NCBI RefSeq assembly: GCF_018860825.1
Contig: NZ_JAHKPZ010000036.1
Location: 1-64,000, forward strand
Origin: Lacinutrix sp. C3R15
Lineage (GTDB): Bacteria > Bacteroidota > Bacteroidia > Flavobacteriales > Flavobacteriaceae
Reading direction: 5' to 3'
DNA length: 64,000 nucleotides
Shown: positions 35,352 through 43,223 of the stretch, piece by piece
Numbering within the stretch: position 1 is the stretch's first letter
How the letters are laid out: each line of letters opens with the position of its first letter
The notes under the pieces: generated by a model
Told to the model about the DNA's origin: nothing
Databases searched by the model: none
What the model saw: only the letters and a program-made list of their open reading frames with translations
Translations under genes and position numbers: made by a program

Positions 35352-35670
35352 AAACAATAACTTACCATTTTGACTTTAATTCATGAGCTAAAAAAAGAAG
35401 ACAAGAATTATATACGAATAAAAAAACATGTTTTTTTTTATTCTTGAAATCCAAAATTAATTTTCAAGCGTATATACTATTAAATGACACTACTTTCTTT
35501 AAATGAGTAGATTAATAGCAAAATAAAATCTTTTAGGTGTCATTATTATAAGGGTTATTTTTTTTTAGTTGAAAAAATAACAATTTAGTTAGTTTAGTTA
35601 GAACAAATCCTATTTGAATTCTTTTATTCAAATAGGATTTAGTTTTTTTAAGAAGTAACTTTTGCCAGCT
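35352..35670. other. Intergenic stretch after mazG (319 bases)
   Basis: No coding frame is supported. It contains an AT-rich hairpin near 35402-35446 (CAAGAAT with ATTCTTG around A and T tracts), an 8-bp inverted pair AATGACAC (35483-35490) with GTGTCATT (35537-35544), short TAGTTAG-type direct repeats (35586-35600), and the strong terminator at 35605-35649. It could be a long 3' leader of mazG or hold a small RNA. No TAnnTTTG element was seen in it. Confidence 0.5.
35605..35649 (+). terminator. Strong terminator in the mazG-DUF349 gap
   Basis: A perfect 15-bp stem (35605-35619 with 35626-35640; core CCTATTTGAAT) with a 6-base loop is followed by AG and a T7 tract on the plus strand. It is 254 bases after the mazG stop and convergent with the DUF349 gene. 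Confidence 0.85.
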
Positions 35671-37587
35671 TTACTTGGTGAAGTTTTTTAGTTTATTAAG
35701 TTTAGCCTTCCAGTTTTTTAAAGATTCTTTGTGTTTATTAATGTTTTTATGAACTTCTTTAACAAGCGGATTATCATCTTTTACATTAGTAAAAAACTGA
35801 AGATTGTTTTCTAATTGATTTATTTCTGCTTTTACTTCATCAATTTTCTTTCTAATATACGAGTATTCATTATCTAAAAACCTACTGTCTTTAGCATTGC
35901 TTAGACTTTCTAATTTGTTTTCAAACTTAAGCATTTCTGCTTCTTCTTTATTCATTTTAAGACCATCAAATAAAGCGTCTAATGTTTTATTAAATTTACC
36001 TTCAATATAGCGTTTATTCTTAGGTACGCTACCTAAGGCTTTCCATTGTGCAATATGGTCTTTAATTAGTTTTAAATCTACATCATTATCACCAGTCATT
36101 TCTAGTGTTTTCATAGTTTCTAACAATTCTTTCTTTTTGTTGTATACTTCAAACTCTTCTTTGTTTGCAGCATCTTTTACAGCATGAAACTTGTTAAAAT
36201 AATGGTTACAAGCACTTTTAAATTGTTTCCAGATTTTATCACTATCTCTTCTTGGTACATGACCAATATTTTTCCATTCCTCCTGAATTTTCTTCATTAA
36301 TGGAGTAGTGGTTTCAAAATCATCATTATCTTTATTGTCTTCGGCAATTTTAATTAATTCTAATTTCTTTTCAAGATTTGTATGTTGTTCCTTTTTTAGC
36401 TCTTTGTAAAAAGCATTTTTATTTCGGTTAAACTCCCTAACAACATTTTTAAATTTAGACCAAGTAGCTTCGTTTACTTTTACAGGTACTTTTCCTGCGC
36501 TAAAAAACTCTTTGCGTAAAGCTTCAATTTCTTTTATCTTATTTTGCCATGCGCTATGTGAGCTTACTGGCTTTTTAGAAATTTCTTCAATTTTAGAAAT
36601 TATAGCTTGTTTGGTTTCTAAATTTAGTTCGTAAATTTTGTCTAAGTCTTTAAAATATTCTTGACGTTTATCATGAATAATTTTGGTGGCTGTTTTAAAT
36701 CTATTCCAGATTTCATCTCTATTTTCTTTATCAACAGGTCCAAGATCTTCTTTCCATAGTTTATGTAATACTTGCAATTCTCTAAAAGCACGATTTAAAT
36801 TATCATCTTGAGCTAGCTCTTCTGCTCTTTCAATAATTTTTAGTTTTTGCTCTAAATTATGTTTAAAATCTAAATCACGTAAGTCTCTGTTTAAATGTAA
36901 AAAGTCATAAAATATTTCTACATGATGGTGATACGTGTTCCAGGTATTATGGTATTTATCTCTTGGTATTGCACCAGCATTTCGCCATTGTTCTTGTAGG
37001 TCTTTAAAGTGTTTGTATGTGGTGTTAATGTTTTCTTCTACATTAATTAAACCTTTTATTTCTTCAATTATACGTAAACGCTCTGCAAGATTGTCTTTAT
37101 GACTTTTTTCTATGCTTTTATAGTGAGCGTTTAATTTATCACGATAAATAAAGTAGGTTTCTTTAAATTGTTTTTGAAGCGGACTAGAGTAATGAAAGTC
37201 TATTTCATTACCACCTTCGTTTAAAAACTCTTCCTTTTTTTCTTCTAAAAGCGCATTAAATTTAGATTTAAATTCGGCTCTAATATCTTCAACATGCGAC
37301 TTTATAGCTTGTGGTTTTTCATGGTTTACCAATTTTTCAAGCTCTGTAGCCAGGTCTTCTAACTCCATGGCATGATAGTCTTTTACATCTATTTCATGCC
37401 TTTCTTTTGTGCCTTCGTCTTCGGCATCTTCAGCATTTACTGCTTCAATTTCATTTACCGCTTCATCATGATTTTCATGATTTTCTTGTTGCTCAGTTAC
37501 TTGACTTTCTTCCGTAGTGTTAGAAGTTTTTGTTTCCTGATTTTCTGGTTTTCCATCTGCTTGCAGCAGGTTATCTTGCTCTGACAT
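35671..37587 (-). CDS. DUF349 domain-containing protein
   Basis: 638 residues, highly charged and helical. After an acidic, low-complexity N-terminus (about 1-65, many Glu/Asp/Asn), it has at least five DUF349 repeats recognisable by W-x(n)-G-x-(V/I)-P-x-x-x-x-x-x-x-W: EQWRNAGAIPRD, KLWKEDLGPVDKE, KEFFSAGKVPVK, EEWKNIGHVPRR and AQWKALGSVPKN. The C-terminus is a coiled coil (LESLSNAKDSRFLDNEYSYIRK and on). The family is widespread in Bacteroidota and its function is unknown; it resembles a structural or nucleic-acid-associated protein rather than an enzyme. Confidence 0.9.
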   Translation of the reverse strand: MSEQDNLLQADGKPENQETKTSNTTEESQVTEQQENHENHDEAVNEIEAVNAEDAEDEGTKERHEIDVKDYHAMELEDLATELEKLVNHEKPQAIKSHVEDIRAEFKSKFNALLEEKKEEFLNEGGNEIDFHYSSPLQKQFKETYFIYRDKLNAHYKSIEKSHKDNLAERLRIIEEIKGLINVEENINTTYKHFKDLQEQWRNAGAIPRDKYHNTWNTYHHHVEIFYDFLHLNRDLRDLDFKHNLEQKLKIIERAEELAQDDNLNRAFRELQVLHKLWKEDLGPVDKENRDEIWNRFKTATKIIHDKRQEYFKDLDKIYELNLETKQAIISKIEEISKKPVSSHSAWQNKIKEIEALRKEFFSAGKVPVKVNEATWSKFKNVVREFNRNKNAFYKELKKEQHTNLEKKLELIKIAEDNKDNDDFETTTPLMKKIQEEWKNIGHVPRRDSDKIWKQFKSACNHYFNKFHAVKDAANKEEFEVYNKKKELLETMKTLEMTGDNDVDLKLIKDHIAQWKALGSVPKNKRYIEGKFNKTLDALFDGLKMNKEEAEMLKFENKLESLSNAKDSRFLDNEYSYIRKKIDEVKAEINQLENNLQFFTNVKDDNPLVKEVHKNINKHKESLKNWKAKLNKLKNFTK

Positions 37588-37704
37588 TGTAAAAAATGAT
37601 TGATTTGTAATTGTACTGTAGCGTTAAAGATACTAAACAAGGCTTATATTTTCAAAAAACTAACTAGTAATAACAAAATGAATTAAAAAGTTTAGGAGTA
37701 TTTG

Positions 37705-38439
37705 CTATTTATTCCAAATGCTCCATGATTTTTCTGCCTGTAATTCTAGCATTTTATAGCCATTTATTATGGTTGCATTTTTTTGCTTTCCGTAGTTTAA
37801 AAAGGTAGACTCTTCTGGATTGTAAATAAGGTCAAAAAGCAGGTGTTTTTCTGTTATTGCACGATACGGAATATCAGGACAAGCTTTTACGTCTGGATAC
37901 GTGCCTAAAGGAGTACAGTTAATTATTATAGAGCTATTTGTTATCATTTCTTCGGTTAGTTGTTGGTAAGAAATTTGATTTTCTTTGGTTGCATTTCTAG
38001 ATACATAAGTGTATGTAATATCTAGTTTTTGTAGGGCAAAAGCTATAGCTTTACTAGCACCTCCTGTTCCTAAAATTAATGCGGTTTTATGGTGTGGTTT
38101 TAAATGTGGTGACAAAGATTTTTTAAAGCCGTAATAGTCTGTGTTATATCCTTTTAGTTTTCCTTTTTTAGTGAATTTTATTGTGTTTATTGCACCTATT
38201 TTTTCTGCGTTTTTATCTAGCTTATCTACATATTTAATTATTAACTCTTTATATGGAATAGTAATGTTAAAGCCTTTTATACTTGTATCTTTTAATAGGG
38301 AAGGGAAATCTGTGATGCTTTCTAAATCAAAATTTTGATAGCTAGCATCTGTTATTTTTTCTGTTTTAAATTTTTCTGCAAAATAAGATTGTGAGAATGA
38401 GTAATCTATGTTTTTTCCTATTAATCCAAATTTACGCAT
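37705..38439 (-). CDS. aroE: Shikimate dehydrogenase
   Basis: The start chosen is the ATG at 38439 (MRKFGLIGKN), 8 residues downstream of another in-frame ATG at 38463, because the family begins right before the GLIG motif. About 244 residues. It reduces 3-dehydroshikimate with NADPH for aromatic amino acids. Seen: FGLIGKNIDYSFSQ, FNITIPYKE with the catalytic Lys, NTDYYGF and the Rossmann loop LGTGGASKAI, and DLIYNPEESTFL. The start overlaps the end of the DUF368 gene by 8 bases, so translation is coupled. Confidence 0.94.
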   Translation of the reverse strand: MRKFGLIGKNIDYSFSQSYFAEKFKTEKITDASYQNFDLESITDFPSLLKDTSIKGFNITIPYKELIIKYVDKLDKNAEKIGAINTIKFTKKGKLKGYNTDYYGFKKSLSPHLKPHHKTALILGTGGASKAIAFALQKLDITYTYVSRNATKENQISYQQLTEEMITNSSIIINCTPLGTYPDVKACPDIPYRAITEKHLLFDLIYNPEESTFLNYGKQKNATIINGYKMLELQAEKSWSIWNK

Positions 38440-39451
38440 GTGTCTTTCTTGTTTTTTGTCCATAAAATTCTAATGCTAAAACAATTGTTATACCAATAAT
38501 AATACAAAAAACAGCAAAGTAGGTTTCTTGGTTTAGTTCTGGTATAAAACGTTTGTAGTTTTCTATTACTTTTTTACCTGCAGAATCTATTAAAAAGCTA
38601 CCATCTTCATTTAGTTTATAAATGGTTTGTTTAAATGGCCAAACCACACCTAAAGAACCAACAATAAAACCAATAATAGAAGCTGTAGTTATGCTTTTAT
38701 AGTTTTTTAATATATAACTTAATATATGAGAAAATGTAACCAAACCAGTAAGTGACCCTATAGTGAAAACACTTAGTATTTTTAACATTCTTACGCGTTC
38801 TACGTTGTGTATAAATGAAAAATCACCTTGTATTGTATCTAAAAAACAATTGTATAGCGCATTTACAGAATCTACCAAAAGTAAAACATAGTTACCTAAA
38901 AGAATTAAAATAAAGGATCCTGAAAAACCCGGAAGCGTCATACCAGAAACGCTAATAATACCACAAAAAAAGACAAACCAAAGGTTGTCGTTTTCTTTTG
39001 CTGGATCTAAAAAACTAATGCTTATACCAATGGCTATACCTATAAAAAGCGCTAAGTAGGTTTGGTATTTCCAGTCTTTAAAGTCTTTACTTATTTGGTA
39101 AATAGAACCTATAATCATTCCGAAGAAAACACTCCAAACATAAAGCTCATAGTGTATAATTAAATAGTCTAATATTTTAGAAACACTAAAATAGCTAATT
39201 AGCATTCCGAAGAAAAGTAAGCTTAAAAAACGTCCGTTTATATATTGAAAAAAGCTTTTAAACCTTCCGTTAAGCAAAAGCATAAAAGCTTTGCCGTTTA
39301 TTTTTTGAAGCGAATATATAAACTCTTCATAAAAGCCAGCAACAAAAGCTACAACACCACCAGAAATACCAGGAACTTTGTTAGCAGCACCCATTCCTAA
39401 TCCTTTTAAGACTAGAAATATTTTGTCTGTTAATGTTCTGGTACTTTCCAT
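38432..39451 (-). CDS. DUF368 membrane protein (second of tandem pair)
   Basis: 339 residues with about eight hydrophobic segments. The family motif GMGAANKVPGISGGVVAFVAGFYEEFI is near residue 16 and a related inverted motif SVSGMTLPGFSGSFILILLG near 165, as expected for DUF368 (polyprenyl-phosphate transporter family, with members known to move undecaprenyl phosphate). It starts with a one-base stop/start overlap (TAATG) with its paralogue, and its end overlaps aroE. The two copies are about equally long and clearly homologous. Confidence 0.9.
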   Translation of the reverse strand: MESTRTLTDKIFLVLKGLGMGAANKVPGISGGVVAFVAGFYEEFIYSLQKINGKAFMLLLNGRFKSFFQYINGRFLSLLFFGMLISYFSVSKILDYLIIHYELYVWSVFFGMIIGSIYQISKDFKDWKYQTYLALFIGIAIGISISFLDPAKENDNLWFVFFCGIISVSGMTLPGFSGSFILILLGNYVLLLVDSVNALYNCFLDTIQGDFSFIHNVERVRMLKILSVFTIGSLTGLVTFSHILSYILKNYKSITTASIIGFIVGSLGVVWPFKQTIYKLNEDGSFLIDSAGKKVIENYKRFIPELNQETYFAVFCIIIGITIVLALEFYGQKTRKTHA

Positions 39452-40455
39452 TAATGCACTTTGTTTCCTATTTTTTCTAAAATGAATATAGTTAAAAACC
39501 CTACAATCATTAACATAATAGCAATTAATACTTGGGCATCTATTAGGTTTAGTTCTGAAAAGCTTGAAGGAAGTATGCTTTTTTCTACAATTGTTTTATA
39601 GCTTTCAAAATCCTGAATCGTTTTTTGGTAAACAGAGAGTGTACCTAAGTTGGTAATATTTGCAAAAGGTATGACATCACCAGCATCACTCATTACTGTA
39701 ATTGTTTTTTTCCAAGGCCAAATTTTATTAAGTGAACCAAAAATAAAACCTGTTAAAACAGCTAATGTAATGTTGTGGTAATGTTTAAATAACCACTTTA
39801 AAACGCGGGAGAAACTTAATAAACCAACAATAGCTCCTAAAGCAAAAATGGCTATTTTTTTAATATCTAAACTATCTATAGCGTTACTTAATGTTTTATA
39901 AGCACCTAGAATTACTAAAATAAATGAACCCGAAATACCAGGTAAAATCATAGCGCAAATTGCTATAGCTCCTGCAATAAACAAAAAGTAAGGGTTATTA
40001 TTACTTGCCATAGATGGCAATGAAGTTATGTAGTATGCTAGTAAAGCACCAACAATTAAGGCTAAAATGGTTGCTACGTTCCATTTGGTGATTTGCTTAC
40101 CAATAAAAAGAATACTGGCAATAATTAAACCAAAAAAGAAAGACCAAATTAAAATGGGATGTTGCTCTATAAGGTATTTGGCAAGCTTCATAAAAGAAGC
40201 AAAGCTAATTATCATTCCTATTAAGAGGGCTAATAAGAAATTACCATTTACTTTTTTCCAAAAAGCATTTATGCCATCTGTTTTTAAAACTTTTAATGTG
40301 TTTAGATTTACGTTGCTTATGGTAGTAATTAACTCTTCGTAAATACCAGAAATAAATGCTATTGTACCACCTGAAACACCTGGAACAGCATCTGCTGCTC
40401 CCATTGCAATTCCTTTAAAAGAAATGATTAAGTAGTCTATAAAACGTCTTTGCAT
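39451..40455 (-). CDS. DUF368 membrane protein (first of tandem pair)
   Basis: The start at 40455 (MQRRFIDYLIIS) is preferred to an ATG at 40503: a -7 element lies inside the longer reading frame. About 334 residues with eight or more membrane segments. The same two motifs as its neighbour are present: AMGAADAVPGVSGGTIAFISGIYEEL and AICAMILPGISGSFILVILGAY. Recent work on the DUF368 family implicates it in undecaprenyl phosphate translocation, which would supply glycan and peptidoglycan carriers; here that is family knowledge, not seen directly. Confidence 0.9.
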   Translation of the reverse strand: MQRRFIDYLIISFKGIAMGAADAVPGVSGGTIAFISGIYEELITTISNVNLNTLKVLKTDGINAFWKKVNGNFLLALLIGMIISFASFMKLAKYLIEQHPILIWSFFFGLIIASILFIGKQITKWNVATILALIVGALLAYYITSLPSMASNNNPYFLFIAGAIAICAMILPGISGSFILVILGAYKTLSNAIDSLDIKKIAIFALGAIVGLLSFSRVLKWLFKHYHNITLAVLTGFIFGSLNKIWPWKKTITVMSDAGDVIPFANITNLGTLSVYQKTIQDFESYKTIVEKSILPSSFSELNLIDAQVLIAIMLMIVGFLTIFILEKIGNKVH

Positions 40456-40478
40456 GCTTTGATTTTTTTTGCTCAAAC

Positions 40479-40486
40479 CAAAGGTA
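40479..40486 (-). promoter_or_regulatory. -7 promoter element for the DUF368-DUF368-aroE unit
   Basis: TACCTTTG on the minus strand, 23 bases before the ATG at 40455, fits TAnnTTTG. It supports the shorter start of the first DUF368 gene. Confidence 0.5.
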
Positions 40487-40510
40487 ATATTTTTGTAAAA
40501 CAATTTTGCT

Positions 40511-41902
40511 TTATTTTACATTTAGTAACTTTTTAACCTGAGGTTTATTAAAAACATTAGGAAAAAGTTCTTCTATTATAAAGACATATTCTTTATTAGA
40601 ACGAACAGCATTTTTTAAGTGGAAGGTTCCTTTTTCTGTTTCGTGTTGCAAAAAGTACAAACCACCAAGTCTATATTCTAATTCTGCATTTTCTGGATGA
40701 AATTCTGCCGCTTGTAAAAAGTTATAAATAGCAGCTTCTAGTTCGCCAATTTTTAACAAAATATCACCACGAGCAATCCATGTATCAATCTCGTAGTTAC
40801 CTAGTTCTAACGTTTTTTTGTAACCGCGTTCTGCTTCTTCTAAAAAGTTTAAGCGATGGTTAATTTGTGCATAAAGTTTCCAGTAAATAACATTTTCTGT
40901 GTCTATATTAATAGCTTTGTTTATATAGTATAACGCTTTTTGGTAGTTTTTTTTCTTGTTATAAAACTTAGTAATCGCTATCCATCCTTTATCTAGTAAA
41001 GGGTCTTCATGTACAGTTTGGTAAAAATATTGAACGGCTAAATCGTCTTTTCCTAATTTTTCATAACATTGTGCTATGCGTAGTAAGGCAAAAGATGTAG
41101 GGTCTTCTAACTGTAAAGTTAAAGTATAACTTTCTATAGCTTCTTCGTATTTTTTAAATTTTTCTAAAACTTTTCCTTTTTCTAAATAGGCACCAACAAA
41201 AGTATCATCAGATATAATTGCATAATCATATGCAGCAAGTGCTTTTTTGTAATCTTTAATGGTGTAATATTGTTTTCCTAATTGATGCCACGCAACTTCA
41301 CAATAAGGATTACTGTTTAAATAGTTGTTTAAGTATTCAATTGCTTCTTCGTTTTGATCTAAAAAGTCAAAACAATAAATCATATTATATAATGCAGAAT
41401 AATCTTCAAGATCTTGCTCTAAACATTTCATGAAGTTTTGTTTTGCTTCTTCAAATTTATCTAAAAACAAGTATTCCATTCCTATTAAGGAATATAAGTC
41501 TGTAGTGTCATTGGCAAATTTTAATGCACTTTTTAATACATCTACTGCTTTTGCATGATTGTCTTGTTTAGAAAAAATATTTGCTTTTTGAATATATATT
41601 TCTTCGTTTTGAGGTTCTAAATTATGAAGCTCATTTAAAAGTTTATCTGCTTTAGGAAGCTCATTTTCAAAAATATAAACTTCTACTTTAAACAGCTTTA
41701 AATTTACCGAAGTAGGATGCTGTTCTAGCCCTAATTTAATAGCTTTTTTTGCTAAGGCAACTTTACCTTGATTAAGGTAATAGTGTATAATGTTCTCAAA
41801 CTCTTCTGAATCAAAAAACAATACGTTGTTTGTTTTTAACATCGATTCAAATTTAGAAAGAGGTAAATTGTTGTTGTCGTTTTGACTAAACTCCATAGGC
41901 AA
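40511..41902 (-). CDS. Tetratricopeptide repeat protein
   Basis: 463 residues made almost entirely of TPR helices, about ten to eleven repeats (for example KADKLLNELHNLEPQNEEIY, EAKQNFMKCLEQDLEDYSAL, EEAIESYTLTLQLEDPTSFALLRIAQCYEKLG). No signal peptide or membrane segment is seen, so it should be cytoplasmic, perhaps a scaffold for protein-protein contact. It lies upstream of the tandem DUF368 genes in a cluster common in flavobacteria. The partner is unknown. Confidence 0.9.
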   Translation of the reverse strand: MPMEFSQNDNNNLPLSKFESMLKTNNVLFFDSEEFENIIHYYLNQGKVALAKKAIKLGLEQHPTSVNLKLFKVEVYIFENELPKADKLLNELHNLEPQNEEIYIQKANIFSKQDNHAKAVDVLKSALKFANDTTDLYSLIGMEYLFLDKFEEAKQNFMKCLEQDLEDYSALYNMIYCFDFLDQNEEAIEYLNNYLNSNPYCEVAWHQLGKQYYTIKDYKKALAAYDYAIISDDTFVGAYLEKGKVLEKFKKYEEAIESYTLTLQLEDPTSFALLRIAQCYEKLGKDDLAVQYFYQTVHEDPLLDKGWIAITKFYNKKKNYQKALYYINKAINIDTENVIYWKLYAQINHRLNFLEEAERGYKKTLELGNYEIDTWIARGDILLKIGELEAAIYNFLQAAEFHPENAELEYRLGGLYFLQHETEKGTFHLKNAVRSNKEYVFIIEELFPNVFNKPQVKKLLNVK

Positions 41903-42036
41903 TAGGTATGGTTCTACTATATTAAATGTACTATTCTAAATAGCTTATAATAAAAAAAGCCATAAATGTTTTTAACAAAGTAATGAACAGTACTTTTGTT
42001 TTGTTAATTGTTTGAAAATCAAAAAGTTGCATTTTA

Positions 42037-43221
42037 TTAGTTGTCTTCTATGCTATTTAAAATAGCAATAATAATGTTACAACCTTTAATGATTTCTTGG
42101 TTAGAGATGGTTAGTGGAGGAGTAATTCTAATTGCGTTTGGCTCAAAAAGCAACCAAAAAAGAATAAGTCCAGCTTCTTGAGAACGTAAAATTACTTGAT
42201 TTGTTATTTCTGCCGACAGAGTTATTGCGGCTAGCATTAAGCCTTTTCCTCTAATTTCTGTAATTAGTGGGTGTACTAAATGTTTTCTAAAAAGGGTTTC
42301 TTTTTCAAGGGTTTGCGCTATTAAATTACTTTCTGTAACTTCTTTTAAAGTGGCTAAAGCAGCAGCAGCAATAACTGGATGCCCACCAAAAGTAGTGATA
42401 TGTCCCAGTTTAGGACTGTCTTGTAGCGTGTCCATTAATTTTCCTGAAGCTGTAAAGGCACCAATAGGCATACCACCACCAAGACCTTTTCCTGTTACTA
42501 AAATATCTGGAGTACAGTTGTAATTTTCAAAACCGAATAGTTTTCCTGTACGTCCTACGCCTGGTTGTATTTCGTCTAAAATAAAAAGCGCACCAACTTC
42601 TTTGCAACGCGCTTCTACCTTTTGTAAATACTTGTTTGTAGGTTCAATAAAACCAGCTCCTCCTTGAATGGTTTCTAAAATTACACCAGCTGTTTTATTG
42701 GTAATACGTTGTAAATCTGCCTCATCATTAAAAGCAATAAAAGAAACATCAGGAACTAAAGGTCTAAATGCTTGTTTGCGTTCTTCAAAACCCATGACAC
42801 TCATTGCTCCCATAGTATTACCGTGATAAGCCTTTTTTGCTGCAATAATTTGACTTCTTCCTGTTGCTCGTTTTGCTAATTTTAAAGCACCTTCAATGGC
42901 TTCTGTTCCAGAATTGGTTAAGTATGTTTTTTCTAAAGATTTAGGTAAATGCTTAGCCAATAGCTTGGTTAGTTCTACAGCAGGTTTTTGTATGTACTCA
43001 CCATAAACCATAACGTGTAAATAACTGTCTATTTGCTTTTTTAAAGCAGCAACTACTTTTGGGTGTTTATGGCCAAGTGTACATGCTGAAACTCCAGCAA
43101 CAAAGTCTAAATAGGCTTTGTGGTTGGCGTCATAGATGTAAGAACCTTCTGCATGCGAAATTTCCATTGCTAATGGATGCGGAGAAGTTTGTGCTTGGTA
43201 TGTTAAAAAATCTTTTTTAAT
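42037..43221 (-). CDS. Class III aspartate aminotransferase family protein, probable ATT start
   Basis: PLP-dependent class III enzyme with GTEAIEGALKLAKRATGR, AYHGNTMGAMSVMG, ILDEIQPGVGRTGKLFGFE and the PLP Lys in TGKGLGGGMPIGAF. The first in-frame ATG is at 43167 (376 residues), but the frame continues upstream as KKDFLTYQAQTSPHPLA, which is the normal N-terminus of these enzymes. No ATG, GTG or TTG precedes it before an in-frame stop at 43234-43236. The only initiation codon in the expected place is ATT at 43219-43221, 2 bases after the upstream gene's stop, giving about 394 residues. So either translation starts at ATT or the protein is N-terminally shortened. Substrate may be ornithine-type or related amino acids; not determined. 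Confidence 0.85.
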   Translation of the reverse strand: MKKDFLTYQAQTSPHPLAMEISHAEGSYIYDANHKAYLDFVAGVSACTLGHKHPKVVAALKKQIDSYLHVMVYGEYIQKPAVELTKLLAKHLPKSLEKTYLTNSGTEAIEGALKLAKRATGRSQIIAAKKAYHGNTMGAMSVMGFEERKQAFRPLVPDVSFIAFNDEADLQRITNKTAGVILETIQGGAGFIEPTNKYLQKVEARCKEVGALFILDEIQPGVGRTGKLFGFENYNCTPDILVTGKGLGGGMPIGAFTASGKLMDTLQDSPKLGHITTFGGHPVIAAAALATLKEVTESNLIAQTLEKETLFRKHLVHPLITEIRGKGLMLAAITLSAEITNQVILRSQEAGLILFWLLFEPNAIRITPPLTISNQEIIKGCNIIIAILNSIEDN

Positions 43222-43223
43222 GA

